Source of the DNA: Altererythrobacter sp. C41 | Lineage (GTDB): Bacteria; Pseudomonadota; Alphaproteobacteria; Sphingomonadales; Sphingomonadaceae | Length of the DNA stretch: 64,000 nt | Assembly: GCF_016803135.1 (NCBI RefSeq) | Contig: NZ_JAEVFE010000001.1 | Span: 248,001 to 312,000, forward strand | Reading direction: 5' to 3' | In this document: positions 1 through 9,735 of the stretch, in pieces | Numbering within the stretch: the first letter of the stretch is position 1 | Layout of the letters: each line of letters begins with the position of its first letter | The notes under the pieces: model-generated | What the model was told of the DNA's origin: nothing | Database searches by the model: none | What the model saw: the letters and a program-made list of their open reading frames with translations, nothing else | Position numbers and translations under genes: made by a program

Positions 1-849
1 CTCGACCAGGCCGGCCTTGCCGACCTGATAGGGGATCGAAGTCAGCACGATCGACTGGCGATCGCCGCGTGAAGTCTCGATCGAATGGCGGCAGCGCATC
101 AGGATCGAGCCGCGCCCGGTGGTATAGGCGGCTTTGGCGCCCGACTGGCCGAGGATCAGCGGCGCAGTGGGGAAGTCCGGCCCGGGGATGATCTCGAACA
201 GTTCTTCGGTGCTGATGCCCGGGTTTTCGATGTAGGCCAGGCAGCCGTCGATCACTTCGCCGAGGTTGTGCGGCGGGATATTGGTCGCCATGCCGACCGC
301 GATACCGCCGGCACCGTTGACCAGCAGGTTGGGGAAGCGGGCTGGGAGGACGGTCGGCTCCTGCCGCGAACCGTCGTAGTTGTCGGCAAAATCGACCGTA
401 TCCTTGTCGAGATCGTCGAGCAGGCTGTTGGCGACTTTCGCCAGACGCGCCTCGGTGTATCGCATCGAGGCTGGCGGATCCGGGTCCATCGAGCCGAAGT
501 TGCCCTGGCCGTCGACCAGCGGCACGCGCATCGACCACGGCTGCGTCATGCGCGCGAGCGCATCGTAGATCGCGGAATCGCCGTGCGGGTGGTAGTTACC
601 CATCACGTCGCCGACGATCTTGGCGCTCTTGCGGTACGGACGCCCGGCGACGAAACCGCCTTCCTGGCTGGCGAAGAGAATCCGGCGATGGACGGGCTTG
701 AGGCCGTCGCGCACATCGGGCAGCGCGCGGCTCACGATCACGCTCATCGCGTAATCGAGGTAGCTCGTCTTCATTTCGTCGACAATGTCGACCCGATCGA
801 AGTCGTCCGCGGGAACGGGCGGTGCAAGAGTATCGGTATCGTCGCTCAA
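1..849 (-). CDS. gyrA: DNA gyrase subunit A, N-terminal part (runs off the window)
   Basis: Breakage-reunion subunit of DNA gyrase, which introduces negative supercoils into the chromosome. The first 283 codons are present; the rest lies beyond base 1. Recognisable stretches are [15 protein letters not shown] near residue 21, [15 protein letters not shown] at 87-101 and the catalytic tyrosine Y131 in SMRYTEARL. The quinolone-resistance positions are S92 and D96 (E. coli S83 and D87), both the susceptible form. I chose the TTG at 849 because an in-frame TAA lies shortly upstream, an AGAAG ribosome-binding site precedes it, and the next ATG would remove conserved sequence. ParC is the alternative, but the match to GyrA around [16 protein letters not shown] is better. 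It is divergent from the TPR gene; the 282 bases between must hold both promoters, and I see no clear promoter or operator there. Confidence 0.93.
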   Translation of the reverse strand, partial: MSDDTDTLAPPVPADDFDRVDIVDEMKTSYLDYAMSVIVSRALPDVRDGLKPVHRRILFASQEGGFVAGRPYRKSAKIVGDVMGNYHPHGDSAIYDALARMTQPWSMRVPLVDGQGNFGSMDPDPPASMRYTEARLAKVANSLLDDLDKDTVDFADNYDGSRQEPTVLPARFPNLLVNGAGGIAVGMATNIPPHNLGEVIDGCLAYIENPGISTEELFEIIPGPDFPTAPLILGQSGAKAAYTTGRGSILMRCRHSIETSRGDRQSIVLTSIPYQVGKAGLVE

Positions 850-1131
850 GGGACTTCTTTTCTTTTCGTTCTGTTACGTGGGATCCGTGGGCGAGCCTAG
901 GCGAGAAGCCCGGGAATCGCCACCTGAACAGGCGCAAGATGGGCGTTCGGAGCGGCTTTTTCCACACTTCCGGCGACTCGTGCCGCACGTCGGTTCGAAT
1001 GAGGCATTCAAAGCCCGTTCAGCACGGTTCCCCTACATTCGATTGCAATATGCAACACGAGGCGGCACTAGCGCCGGCCTCAATGTTTCTCAGCCTAAAT
1101 GGCGCCTGTTTTATCAATGGGAGATACCCAG

Positions 1132-2463
1132 ATGCTGTCATTCGCCCGCGATCCGAAAGCGCGTACCAAGCGGTTCGGCTCACACCTTGCTCTCGCCGTC
1201 GCGCTCGTTTCGGGCGGGGCATTCGGCACTCTCGCTCTGGAAGCTCCGGCGCACGCTCAGAAGGACGAGGAGAAGCAGGCAAAGGCGGATTATTCCAAGG
1301 GCTTCATCGAGGTGTATCAGCCGTTGGGCAAGCGCCTCGAGGCCCAGGAAGATCCGGCGGCGTTGAAGGCCGAAATTCCGGCCCTGCTGGCCGCTGCGCA
1401 GACCCCTGACGACAAGCTCGTCGCAGGTCAGGCGATCTACACGATCGGCGCGCGCAGCGAGGACACGGCGCTCCAGCGCCAGGGCGTCGAAATGATGCTC
1501 GAGAGCGGCAAGGTCTCCGGTGCCGATCAGGGCCGTATGGCCTTCGCCGCGGGGCAGCTTGCCTACCAGGCCGAGGATTGGACTGCTGCGCGTACCCGCT
1601 TCGAACAGGCGGTTGCCGGTGGTTTCGAGACCGCGAACGCTCAGGGACTGATCGCCGAGACTTACTTCTCGGAAGGCAACCATGCGGCGGGCCTCGACTT
1701 CCTCATGCAGGCCATCACCGCGCAGGAACAGGCCGGGCAGCCTGTCGAGGAGAACTGGATCCAGCGTGGCTTCGCGATCGCCTACAACAATCAGCTTCCC
1801 GAGCAGGCGACGGCGTTCAGCAGACTCTATGTCACGCATTATCCGTCGAGCGACGTGTGGGGCGACGCGATTGCCGTGCAGCGCAGCTTCTACAACTACG
1901 ACGATCAGGCGCTGCTGGACCTGATGCGCCTCGCCGAGCGCACCGACAGCCTGCGGAGCGAGCGTGACTATGTCGACTACATCGCCGCAGCCGACCCGCG
2001 CCGTCTGCCGGCCGAAGTCGGGCGTATCGTCGATGCCGGGCTCGCTGCGAACATGCTGAAGCAGGGCGACGTCCTCGTGACCGAAGCGAAGTCGACGGCG
2101 CAGGCACAAGCCGCGTCCGCGCGGGCCGACCTGGTCGAACTCGAAAGCGATGCGCGCGCTTCCGGCGCGAATGCGCTTCTCGCGGCAGCGGCGGGCGACA
2201 TGTATCTGAACTTCGAAGAGCCTGCTAAGGCGGAGGAGATGTATCAGCTCGCTCTGACGCGGCCCGACGTCGATACCGCCCGAGTGCTGACCCGTCTCGG
2301 CATCGCCCAGATCGATCAGGGCAAGTCCGCGGAAGCCAAGGCTACCTTCGACAAGATCGAAGGGACCCGTGCACCGATCGCAGACCTGTGGGCTCTCTAT
2401 GCCACCAAGCAGACCGCTGGCGCCGCGCCGGCGGCACCTGCCGCTCCTGCACCGGCCCAGTAA
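1132..2463 (+). CDS. Exported tetratricopeptide-like helical repeat protein
   Basis: A 443-aa protein of unknown specific function. Residues 1-39 look like a signal peptide ending in APAHAQ, so it should act in the periplasm. The mature part is almost entirely alpha-helical and resembles TPR/Sel1-like repeats, for example AAGQLAYQAEDWTAARTRFE and AAGDMYLNFEEPAKAEEMYQ. The tail is an Ala/Pro-rich stretch. ATG 1132 is preferred over in-frame ATGs at 1099 and 1117 because GGGAGA sits about 8 bases upstream. It is a single gene, divergent from gyrA and closed by a strong terminator. TPR proteins of this type usually scaffold envelope complexes; that role is inference. Confidence 0.8.
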   Translation: MLSFARDPKARTKRFGSHLALAVALVSGGAFGTLALEAPAHAQKDEEKQAKADYSKGFIEVYQPLGKRLEAQEDPAALKAEIPALLAAAQTPDDKLVAGQAIYTIGARSEDTALQRQGVEMMLESGKVSGADQGRMAFAAGQLAYQAEDWTAARTRFEQAVAGGFETANAQGLIAETYFSEGNHAAGLDFLMQAITAQEQAGQPVEENWIQRGFAIAYNNQLPEQATAFSRLYVTHYPSSDVWGDAIAVQRSFYNYDDQALLDLMRLAERTDSLRSERDYVDYIAAADPRRLPAEVGRIVDAGLAANMLKQGDVLVTEAKSTAQAQAASARADLVELESDARASGANALLAAAAGDMYLNFEEPAKAEEMYQLALTRPDVDTARVLTRLGIAQIDQGKSAEAKATFDKIEGTRAPIADLWALYATKQTAGAAPAAPAAPAPAQ

Positions 2464-2483
2464 TTCTGGCGATTGAAGAAGCG

Positions 2484-2515
2484 AAAGGCGCGGGTTTCGG
2501 CCCGCGCCTTTTTTT
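2484..2515 (+). terminator. Rho-independent terminator
   Basis: An 11-bp GC-rich stem (AAAGGCGCGGG paired with CCCGCGCCTTT, loop TTTCGG) followed directly by a T run. It ends the TPR gene 20 bases after its stop and also separates it from the convergent NYN gene. Confidence 0.9.
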
Positions 2516-2523
2516 GCGCGCTC

Positions 2524-3231
2524 TCAGCGCAGCCGCTTGATCCAGATATGCCCGCCGTCACGCCGTTCGATGGCGAAGTTGGGGATGGTTTCGATCATGT
2601 CGATCAACCGGGCAAAACCGTAGTTGCGCGTGTCGAAGCTGGAGCGGTTGCCGGCGAGCTGCCCGACTTCGGAGAGCTTGGCATAGCCGTTCTCGTCGCG
2701 CTTGCTGGCATTGTACGCGTCGAACAGGAGCTGCAGGAGCTCCTGATCGAGCTTGTCGTTCTTGCCGTTGACTCGCTCTTCCTTCTCAGCTCGGATCAGC
2801 GCTTCGACATCGATGAAGCGCGTGCAGGCCTGGCGGAAAGCCTCGGGCGTCTTGGGGCTGCCGAAGCCGTAGACAGGATAGCCATCCTGCCGGATGCGCA
2901 TTGCGAGCGGCATGAAGTCGCTGTCCGAACTCATGATGCCGAAGCCGTGCACGCGGCCGCGATACATCAAATCCATCGCATCGATGGTCATCTTCATATC
3001 GGTCGCGTTCTTGCCGCGGGTGAGATCGAACTGCTGCTGCGGTTCGATGCCATATCGGTGGACGAGATCGGCCCAGCTCTTGAGCGCAGGCTTGCGCCAG
3101 TTGCCGTAGGCGCGGCGGATGTTCACCTGTCCGAGCTCCGCCAGAACGGTCAGCACCGGATCGATGCCGGCGGGGCTCGCGTTGTCGGAGTCGATCAGGA
3201 GAGCGATGTTGCGTTGCAGCTCTTCGGCCAT
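2524..3231 (-). CDS. NYN-domain protein with C-terminal OST-HTH/LOTUS domain
   Basis: A 235-aa protein of the LabA/DUF88 type. The NYN domain (about 1-150) has a PIN-like nuclease fold with the acidic residues expected for metal binding: D14 and D16 in ALLIDSDN, D78 in NATDMKM, and D103/D105 in SSDSDF. Residues 165-233, ending in HIWIKRLR, match the OST-HTH (LOTUS) RNA-binding module. Family knowledge suggests an endoribonuclease or RNA-binding role; the substrate is unknown. It lies 41 bases downstream of the carbonic anhydrase gene on the same strand, so the two are probably co-transcribed. Confidence 0.85.
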   Translation of the reverse strand: MAEELQRNIALLIDSDNASPAGIDPVLTVLAELGQVNIRRAYGNWRKPALKSWADLVHRYGIEPQQQFDLTRGKNATDMKMTIDAMDLMYRGRVHGFGIMSSDSDFMPLAMRIRQDGYPVYGFGSPKTPEAFRQACTRFIDVEALIRAEKEERVNGKNDKLDQELLQLLFDAYNASKRDENGYAKLSEVGQLAGNRSSFDTRNYGFARLIDMIETIPNFAIERRDGGHIWIKRLR

Positions 3232-3272
3232 GTGCGGCTACATGCCGGGCCGAGCGAGGCGTGACAAGCGCC

Positions 3273-3911
3273 TTAGTCGGCGGGGTTGAACTCGCCCGTC
3301 TGCTCGTCGAGCAGGTGGAGTATGCCGTCCGAAATCGCGAAGAAGGCGCCGTGCAGCTTGAGCGCGCCTTTGCCTTCTTTCGCCTGGACGCACGGGAAGG
3401 TGCGCAGGTTGTCGAGACTGACCTTGACCGCGGCATGCTCCAGCGCCCGCTCCGCTTCACGCCCTTCGGTGCCAAGCTCGGCCGCGATCGGATCGCGCAC
3501 TTCGTCCAGCATGGCCATCCAATTGGCGATGAAGCCGCCCTCGCCGGGTTGGGTGCCGCGCAGGTCCTGCGTCAGTGCCGCCTTGCAGCCGCCACAGAAG
3601 CCGTGTCCCATCACGACGATCTCGCGGACGTTGAGGAACTGTACGGCGAATTCCAGCGCCGCCGAGACGCCGTGGTTGCCGGGCGTGGTCTCGAACGGCG
3701 GGACCATGGCCGCGACGTTGCGCACGACGAAGATTTCGCCGGGCGCGGCATCGAAGATCTGCATCGGGTCGGCGCGGCTGTCGGAGCAGGCGATGACCAT
3801 GACCTGCGGCGACTGTCCCTCGGCAAGCTCACTCCACCGCTCGCGCTGTGCAGACCAGGCGTTCTTGCGGAAGTTGCGGTAACCGTCGATCAGTTCTGCA
3901 AAGCTCTTCAT
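3273..3911 (-). CDS. Beta-class carbonic anhydrase
   Basis: Interconverts CO2 and bicarbonate in the cytoplasm. The 212-aa length is normal for the family. Zinc ligands are visible as C42 and D44 in ACSDSRADP and H103 and C106 in MGHGFCGGC, with R46 completing the Asp-Arg dyad. It is first in a probable two-gene unit with the NYN protein and is divergent from lipA, with 55 bases between the start codons. Confidence 0.94.
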   Translation of the reverse strand: MKSFAELIDGYRNFRKNAWSAQRERWSELAEGQSPQVMVIACSDSRADPMQIFDAAPGEIFVVRNVAAMVPPFETTPGNHGVSAALEFAVQFLNVREIVVMGHGFCGGCKAALTQDLRGTQPGEGGFIANWMAMLDEVRDPIAAELGTEGREAERALEHAAVKVSLDNLRTFPCVQAKEGKGALKLHGAFFAISDGILHLLDEQTGEFNPAD

Positions 3912-3966
3912 GCTCGCCCCATGCAGCGCCGGGAAAGGGCTGGCAAGACCGCAATGCGACGACTAG

Positions 3967-4920
3967 ATGAGCCGCATGAACGATCTCTCCAGCGCACCCG
4001 TACCTGAAAGCCCGCGCCCCGAAAGGCAGCGCAAGCCCGACTGGATCCGGGTCAAGGCGCCCGTCAGCAAGGGCTATCACGAGACGCGCCAGTTGATGCG
4101 CGAACTCAATCTCAACACGGTGTGCGAGGAAGCGGCCTGTCCGAATATCGGCGAGTGCTGGACCAAGAAGCACGCGACGGTGATGATCCTGGGCGACGTG
4201 TGCACCCGCGCCTGCGCGTTCTGCAACGTCAAGACGGGCATGCCGCGCATGGTCGATCCGATGGAGCCGGAGAACGTCGCCATTGCAGCAGGCAAGATGG
4301 GCCTGCAGCACATCGTGATTACCAGCGTCGATCGCGACGACCTGCCGGACGGCGGGGCAGGGCAGTTCGTCAAGGTCATAAAGGCGCTCCGCCGGGAAAC
4401 GCCCGAGACGACGATCGAGATTCTCACTCCGGACTTCCGCGGCAAGATGCGTGCGGCGGTCGAGGCGATTTGTGATGCTGGGCCGGACGTTTACAACCAT
4501 AACCTCGAAACCGTGCCACGCCTCTATCCGACGATCCGGCCCGGCGCCCGCTATTATGCGTCGCTGCGCCTGCTCGAAGAGGTGAAGGCTCACGATCCGC
4601 TGATCTTTACCAAGTCGGGCATCATGCTCGGACTCGGCGAGCAGCGGCTCGAGGTGCACCAGGTGATGGACGACATGCGCAGCGCCGACGTCGATTTCAT
4701 CACCATGGGCCAGTATCTCCAGCCCACGCCGCGGCACGCCAAAGTCGAGGAGTTCGTGACGCCCAAGGCCTTCGCCGCCTACGGCTCGATCGCGCGTGCC
4801 AAGGGCTTCCTGCAAGTTGCGGCAAGCCCGCTCACGCGTTCGAGCTATCATGCGGGCGACGACTTCGCCGAGATGAAAGCCGCGCGCGAGGCGAAACTGG
4901 CGAAGGTGGCTCAGGCGTAA
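3967..4920 (+). CDS. lipA: Lipoyl synthase
   Basis: Radical SAM enzyme that inserts two sulfur atoms into protein-bound octanoyl groups, making the lipoyl cofactor used by the E2 protein encoded later in this window. The auxiliary-cluster cysteines are C53, C58 and C64 in [12 protein letters not shown]; the radical SAM cysteines are C79, C83 and C86 in CTRACAFC. The 317-aa length is typical. An in-frame ATG at 3976 is a possible alternative start, since neither has a strong ribosome-binding site. It is followed 35 bases later by ratA, an arrangement common in alphaproteobacteria. Confidence 0.96.
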   Translation: MSRMNDLSSAPVPESPRPERQRKPDWIRVKAPVSKGYHETRQLMRELNLNTVCEEAACPNIGECWTKKHATVMILGDVCTRACAFCNVKTGMPRMVDPMEPENVAIAAGKMGLQHIVITSVDRDDLPDGGAGQFVKVIKALRRETPETTIEILTPDFRGKMRAAVEAICDAGPDVYNHNLETVPRLYPTIRPGARYYASLRLLEEVKAHDPLIFTKSGIMLGLGEQRLEVHQVMDDMRSADVDFITMGQYLQPTPRHAKVEEFVTPKAFAAYGSIARAKGFLQVAASPLTRSSYHAGDDFAEMKAAREAKLAKVAQA

Positions 4921-4955
4921 ATCTGCATCTGCCGACGAGTATCTAGAAGACGAGC

Positions 4956-5417
4956 ATGCCCGGAATACGCGAGACACGACACGTTCCCTACAGCGCCGAG
5001 CAGATGTTCGACCTCGTCGCCGACGTGGGCCACTACAAGGAATTCCTGCCCTGGGTGATCGCGACCCGGGTCCGTGCGAACAGCGAGACCGAGATGGTCG
5101 CCGACATGGTGGTCGGCTTCAAGAGCTTCCGCGAGAGCTTCACCTCGAAGGTTACCAAGCGCCGGCCGGAGATGATCGATGTGATCTACGTCGATGGACC
5201 GCTGCGCGATCTCGACAACGAGTGGCACTTCACCGATCTGCCCGAAGGGGGGTGCCGGGTCGATTTCGCGGTCGAATTCACCTTCAAGAACCGCGTGTTC
5301 GAGGCTCTGGCGGGCCAGTATTTCGACCGCGCCTTCCGCAAGATGGTCGCCGCGTTCGAAGCCCGCGCGGAAGAGCTTTACGGCAGCAGCAGCTCGAGCG
5401 CGCAGAGCGTCGCCTGA
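4956..5417 (+). CDS. ratA: RatA/COQ10-type START-fold protein
   Basis: A 153-aa protein of the polyketide cyclase/COQ10 family (SRPBCC fold), starting PGIRETRHVPYSAEQMF. Homologues are called RatA (ribosome association toxin) in E. coli and Coq10 (ubiquinone-binding chaperone) in mitochondria; the alphaproteobacterial members are closer to the COQ10 side, so a quinone-binding role is the more likely one. It follows lipA with a 35-base gap. Its last 40 bases overlap tail-to-tail with pncC on the other strand, and both reading frames are used to their ends. Confidence 0.88.
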   Translation: MPGIRETRHVPYSAEQMFDLVADVGHYKEFLPWVIATRVRANSETEMVADMVVGFKSFRESFTSKVTKRRPEMIDVIYVDGPLRDLDNEWHFTDLPEGGCRVDFAVEFTFKNRVFEALAGQYFDRAFRKMVAAFEARAEELYGSSSSSAQSVA

Positions 5418-5878
5418 CGACGAACCTCGGCTCGCCCGACATTGCCGAAGTTCCGCAGTTCGCCTTCGGGATCGCCGGTCTCGCCCCTTACGACGCGGGC
5501 GAACACGACCGTCCCGACCGGCTTGAGATCCGAGCCGCCGTCCGGCCCCGCCACTCCGCTGATCGCAACGGCGACGTCCGCCTGGCTGCGCTCGAGCGCG
5601 CCCTGGGCCATTGCCCAGACGCAGGCGATCGAGACCGCACCGAACGTCTCGATGATCTCGTTCGATACGCCGAGCAGCTCGAACTTTGCCTCGTTCGAGT
5701 ACGTGACGAAGCCGCGGTCGAGAACTTTCGACGAACCCGGGATTTCTGTCAGCGCCGCCGTGACGAGACCGCCGGTGCAGCTTTCGGCGAGCGCAACGCG
5801 GCGGCTGGCCGCGAGGTTCTCTTCCACGGCTCGGCGAGCGAGTTCCTCGATGTCGTCGGAGAGGAGCGCGCTTGCCAT
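5378..5878 (-). CDS. pncC: Nicotinamide-nucleotide amidase (CinA C-terminal type)
   Basis: A 166-aa stand-alone CinA C-terminal domain. It should deamidate nicotinamide mononucleotide to nicotinate mononucleotide in NAD recycling. Family motifs present are LAESCTGGLV near residue 30, with the nucleophilic Ser, and AISGVAGPDGGS near 107. The N-terminal domain of full-length CinA is absent, as in many proteobacteria. Its start is one base after the stop of the upstream exported-protein gene, so translation is probably coupled. The 3' end overlaps ratA by 40 bases. Confidence 0.92.
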   Translation of the reverse strand: MASALLSDDIEELARRAVEENLAASRRVALAESCTGGLVTAALTEIPGSSKVLDRGFVTYSNEAKFELLGVSNEIIETFGAVSIACVWAMAQGALERSQADVAVAISGVAGPDGGSDLKPVGTVVFARVVRGETGDPEGELRNFGNVGRAEVRRQATLCALELLLP

Positions 5879-5879
5879 G

Positions 5880-6407
5880 TTATTCGCCCGCTGCGCCGGC
5901 GATGTCCGAGCCGCTATCGCGCCGCTCCGCCATCTCGACCATGAAGCCGATTAGTCCGGCGATATTGTCGGCGGGCAGCGGATCGATCAACTCGAGCCCG
6001 CGCTCGACATCGACACACTGCGCAGGCTTGATCTCGGTCGCGACCATCTGTTGCAACAGGGCGGTGACGAAAGGCTTGAGCGCGTCGTCGGGCATCTGGG
6101 CCAGCATCACGCTGTCCATGCCCTGATCGTCGCCCAGCGTGGACAGCGCGGCCTTCGCGGCAGGCCAGTGCGCATCGGCGCCGTCCGCGAACTTCGCAAC
6201 CAGGCGATCGGCGTTCTGCGCGACATAGCCGTCCGGCGAGAGCTGCGCGGAGCAGGTCGCCCGGTACCCGGCGAACAGCGCAGGTAGGCCGAAGCGGACC
6301 GCGCCTTCGATTTCCGGGCCGCTTGGTTCGGCCTGCGCGTTCGCCGGCACGGCCAGGAACATGAGCGCAAGCGGCGTGAGGGCGGTGCATGCCAGGGTGG
6401 CTTTCAT
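5880..6407 (-). CDS. Small exported protein of unknown function
   Basis: A 175-aa protein with a clear signal peptide (about residues 1-25, ending in ANAQA). The mature part is mostly helical and has two cysteines (about C52 and C130) that could form a disulfide. I recognise no domain. It lies between ispDF (9 bases upstream on the same strand) and pncC (one base downstream), so it is most likely part of an ispDF-orf-pncC operon. Confidence 0.72.
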   Translation of the reverse strand: MKATLACTALTPLALMFLAVPANAQAEPSGPEIEGAVRFGLPALFAGYRATCSAQLSPDGYVAQNADRLVAKFADGADAHWPAAKAALSTLGDDQGMDSVMLAQMPDDALKPFVTALLQQMVATEIKPAQCVDVERGLELIDPLPADNIAGLIGFMVEMAERRDSGSDIAGAAGE

Positions 6408-6416
6408 GGGATCCGT

Positions 6417-7568
6417 TCAATCCTTTCCGACCAGTGTCGCGATCGCCTGGGCGGCGATGCCTTCGCCGCGGCCTGTAAGGCCGAGTCCCTCGGTGGTCGT
6501 AGCCTTCACGCTAACCGCGCCGAGGTCGATCGCCAAGAGCTCCGCTATGCGCGCCCTCATCGCATTCCGGTGCGGACCGATCTTCGGCGCCTCGCAGATG
6601 ATGGTGAGATCGACATTGGCGATCCGGAAGCCTGCGGTGTCGACGAGTGCGGCCGCATGCTCCACGAAGTGCGCCGAACGCGCCCCCTTCCACTTGGGGT
6701 CACTCGGCGGGAAGTGGGCACCGATATCCCCGTCACCGATCGCGCCGAGCAGCGCGTCGACCAACGCATGGAGCGCGACGTCTGCATCGCTGTGGCCCGC
6801 CAGTCCCTTGTCGTGCGGCACGAGCACGCCGCCGAGCCACAGCTCCTCACCCGCGGCAAGGCGGTGCACGTCGAAGCCCATGCCGGTGCGGATGGCGCTG
6901 GGTTGGGACACGAAATCCTCCGCGAATGTCAGCTTCCTGAGCGCTTCGTCCCCTTCGACGAGCGCGACGATCCCCCCCGCGGCGCGCAGGACCTGCGCAT
7001 CGTCGCCAGCTGTCGGCTCGCCGGACCATGCACGATGCGCAGCCAGAATGTCGGCGAACCGGAACGCTTGCGGGGTCTGGACACGGCGCAGCGCCTCGCG
7101 GTCGGCCGCGGTACCCATCGTGCCGCGGTCGTCGAATGCGAGACTGTCGACTACGGGAAGGACCGGAATTGCGCCTGGTTGGTCAGAGAGCGCCGCCAGT
7201 AGTCGTGCAATCACCGGGCGGGCGAGGGCGGGGCGGGCAGCGTCATGGATCAGCACGAGTTCGGGCTCACCCGATTCTAGCGTCTCTAGGGCGTTTCGCA
7301 CGGAGCTCTGCCGGGTTGCGCCGCCGGTTACCAGTTCCACCGCGGCGAGGCCTGTCAGCGCCTCACTAGCGATCGTCTCTGCGCCTTCCGGAATGGCGAC
7401 GAGCACTTTCTGCGCCCCCGCTTCGATCAAAGCCTCGACAGAGTGGCGCACGACCGGCTTGCCGCGCCACGGGGCGAATTGCTTGGGAACGGGCTGTCCA
7501 GCGCGCAGCCCTTTGCCCGCGGCGACGACCACCGCGGCGAAGGGGGGCAGGGGCGGGCTGTCCGGCAT
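6417..7568 (-). CDS. ispDF: Bifunctional IspD/IspF enzyme of the MEP isoprenoid pathway
   Basis: Fusion of 2-C-methyl-D-erythritol 4-phosphate cytidylyltransferase (about residues 1-225, nucleotide-binding [14 protein letters not shown] at the N-terminus) and 2-C-methyl-D-erythritol 2,4-cyclodiphosphate synthase (about 226-383, beginning [11 protein letters not shown], with the zinc-binding DVH). The fusion is typical of alphaproteobacteria. The ATG at 7568 gives 383 aa and puts the CTP-binding loop at the usual distance from the start; a GTG at 7610 would add 14 residues without family support. It is divergent from dusB with 77 bases between. Confidence 0.95.
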   Translation of the reverse strand: MPDSPPLPPFAAVVVAAGKGLRAGQPVPKQFAPWRGKPVVRHSVEALIEAGAQKVLVAIPEGAETIASEALTGLAAVELVTGGATRQSSVRNALETLESGEPELVLIHDAARPALARPVIARLLAALSDQPGAIPVLPVVDSLAFDDRGTMGTAADREALRRVQTPQAFRFADILAAHRAWSGEPTAGDDAQVLRAAGGIVALVEGDEALRKLTFAEDFVSQPSAIRTGMGFDVHRLAAGEELWLGGVLVPHDKGLAGHSDADVALHALVDALLGAIGDGDIGAHFPPSDPKWKGARSAHFVEHAAALVDTAGFRIANVDLTIICEAPKIGPHRNAMRARIAELLAIDLGAVSVKATTTEGLGLTGRGEGIAAQAIATLVGKD

Positions 7569-7645
7569 CGCAGCCGCGGCTAGCCGCTTGCGCGAAGGCG
7601 GGCAATCCACTATGCGCTGCCCAAATTTTAGGCACGCCTTTGCAT

Positions 7646-8662
7646 ATGACTTCGCTTCCCACTCCTCCGGCGCTGAAGCCGATCCACGTCGGCCCGGTGA
7701 CGATCGACTGCCCTGTGATCCTGGCGCCGATGACCGGCGTCACCGACATGCCGTTCCGCACGCTCGTCCGGCGCTACGGCTCCGGCCTCAACGTCACCGA
7801 GATGATCGCGAGTCAGGCGGCGATCCGCGAAACGCGCCAGTCGGTTCAGAAGGCCGCCTGGGACCCGACCGAAGAGCCGGTCTCGATGCAGCTCGTCGGA
7901 TGCGATCCGGAATCGATGGGAGAAGCGGCCAAGCTCAACCAAGACCGCGGCGCGGAGATCATCGACATCAACTTCGGCTGTCCGGTGCGCAAGGTCACCA
8001 ACGGCATGGCAGGCTCTGCGTTGATGCGCGAGGTGCCGCTGGCGACGAGGCTGATGGAGGCGACCGTCAAGGCCGTCTCGGTGCCGGTCACGGTCAAGAT
8101 GCGCATGGGCTGGGATCATGACAGCCTCAACGCGCCCGAACTCGCACGGATCGCCGAGGACCTCGGCGTGAAGATGGTCACCGTCCATGGCCGCACTCGC
8201 AATCAGATGTACAAGGGAAGCGCCGACTGGTCTTTCATCCGCAAGGTGAAGGAGGCCGTGTCCATTCCGGTGATCGTCAACGGCGATATCTGCGGGGTCG
8301 ACGACGCTGCGCAGGCGCTCGAACAGTCCGGGGCCGACGGGGTGATGATCGGCCGTGGCGCTTACGGCAAGCCGTGGCTGCTCGGCCAGGTCATGCACTG
8401 GTGGCGCACGGGACAGAGCCTGGCGAGCCCCAGCTTCGATGAGCAGTACGACGTGCTCGTCGAGCACTATCGCGGTATGCTGGAGCTCTACGGCCGCGAT
8501 GTCGGGGCCAAAGTCGCGCGCAAGCATCTGGGCTGGTACACCAAGGGGATGCATGGCTCCGCCGAGTTCCGCAACCACGTGAACTTCATCGACGATCCCG
8601 ATCAGGTGCTCGGCGAGCTGGAACGGTTCTACAAACCGTTCATGCGCCGCCGCGCTGCGTGA
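7646..8662 (+). CDS. dusB: tRNA-dihydrouridine synthase DusB (NifR3)
   Basis: Flavin enzyme that reduces specific uridines in tRNA to dihydrouridine. The 338-aa product shows the FMN-barrel start [15 protein letters not shown], the catalytic-cysteine segment [11 protein letters not shown] and [13 protein letters not shown] near the end. The ATG at 7646 is used rather than an in-frame TTG two codons upstream. It is the first gene of the classic alphaproteobacterial nifR3-ntrB-ntrC operon; its stop overlaps the GTG start of ntrB. Confidence 0.95.
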   Translation: MTSLPTPPALKPIHVGPVTIDCPVILAPMTGVTDMPFRTLVRRYGSGLNVTEMIASQAAIRETRQSVQKAAWDPTEEPVSMQLVGCDPESMGEAAKLNQDRGAEIIDINFGCPVRKVTNGMAGSALMREVPLATRLMEATVKAVSVPVTVKMRMGWDHDSLNAPELARIAEDLGVKMVTVHGRTRNQMYKGSADWSFIRKVKEAVSIPVIVNGDICGVDDAAQALEQSGADGVMIGRGAYGKPWLLGQVMHWWRTGQSLASPSFDEQYDVLVEHYRGMLELYGRDVGAKVARKHLGWYTKGMHGSAEFRNHVNFIDDPDQVLGELERFYKPFMRRRAA

Positions 8663-9735
8663 CGATGGAAGACGCGCCGCCCGGCCCGGGGGCGCAGATC
8701 GCCGGGCTGATCTTCGCCGTTCTGTTGCTCGATCCCGACCTTGCGGTGCGAGAAGCCAACCCGGCGGCGGAAGACCTGCTTCACCGCAGCGCCAAGCGGC
8801 TTGTCGGTGCCAGGTTGCTGGATGTCGTCGAACTCGACGATGCGCGGGTGGCGACGCGCCTCAGGGAAGCCGATGCGCGGCTAACCGTACGCGGCATGGC
8901 GCTGCGCTGCGGCGCGCGGGCGACACAGGTCAATCTGACCGTCTCCCCCCTTGCATCGCATCCGGGGTGGCGCGTGATGACCATCTCCGAAGTGGGGCAG
9001 GGCGAGATGGCGGAGGACCTCGTTCAGGAGACCACGCTTCGCGCGCCGGCGATCCTCGCGCACGAGATCAAGAATCCGCTCGCCGCGATCCGCGGTGCAG
9101 GACAGCTCGTCGCGCGCAAGCTGGACGAGAAGGACCGGCCGCTCGCGGCCATGATCTCGGATGAAGTCGACCGCATCGCGCGCCTGGTCGATCGCATGCA
9201 GCGCCTCGGCAGCGAGCGCGCGGACCCCGTGGCGCCGGTCAATCTCCACGCCGCGGTGCGCAGCGCGATCGCTACGGTCCGTGCCGCGGACGACAGCGGA
9301 GTGGAACTGATCGAGGAGTTCGACCCGTCCTTGCCGCCGGTGCTTGCGAGTCGGGACGCGCTGGAACAGGTGCTGATCAACCTGATCTCGAATGCGCGTG
9401 ACGCCAGCGCCAACGCCGAGGCGCCGCGGGTCGTCATCCGTACGCGCTTTGCCAGCGGGCTCGTCTCGAACCTCAAGCTGGGGCGCACCGTGCGCCTGCC
9501 GATCGAGATCACCGTCAGCGACAACGGGCCCGGCATCGAACCTGCGCTGCGCGACCACGTGTTCGAACCGTTCGTCACATCCAAGGCAAGCGGCCAGGGC
9601 CTCGGTCTCGCACTGGTGCGCAAGCTGGTCCGCGACATGGACGGGCGGATCGGGCATCAGCGCGATGAGCGCATGGGCCTGACGCATTTTCGCATCCATC
9701 TGCCGCTGGCTAAGGATGAGAGGGAACAGGTATGA
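8659..9735 (+). CDS. ntrB: Nitrogen-regulation sensor histidine kinase NtrB
   Basis: Cytosolic two-component kinase that responds to PII and phosphorylates NtrC when nitrogen is short. It has an N-terminal PAS domain (about 10-110), the phosphorylated histidine H135 in [11 protein letters not shown], an N box near [11 protein letters not shown], and G boxes DNGPGIEP and GQGLGLALV. There is no membrane segment, as expected. The GTG start overlaps the dusB stop (GTGA); an ATG two codons downstream (8665) is the alternative. The 3' end overlaps ntrC by ATGA, so kinase and regulator are translationally coupled. Confidence 0.93.
   Translation: MTMEDAPPGPGAQIAGLIFAVLLLDPDLAVREANPAAEDLLHRSAKRLVGARLLDVVELDDARVATRLREADARLTVRGMALRCGARATQVNLTVSPLASHPGWRVMTISEVGQGEMAEDLVQETTLRAPAILAHEIKNPLAAIRGAGQLVARKLDEKDRPLAAMISDEVDRIARLVDRMQRLGSERADPVAPVNLHAAVRSAIATVRAADDSGVELIEEFDPSLPPVLASRDALEQVLINLISNARDASANAEAPRVVIRTRFASGLVSNLKLGRTVRLPIEITVSDNGPGIEPALRDHVFEPFVTSKASGQGLGLALVRKLVRDMDGRIGHQRDERMGLTHFRIHLPLAKDEREQV

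Noticed and set aside
1-849. ParC instead of GyrA
   Set aside because: The sequence around the active site and the [15 protein letters not shown] start fit GyrA better; the C-terminal domain that would settle it is outside the window.
850-1131. Extra small genes between gyrA and the TPR gene
   Set aside because: Open frames exist on both strands, but none has a ribosome-binding site or plausible composition.
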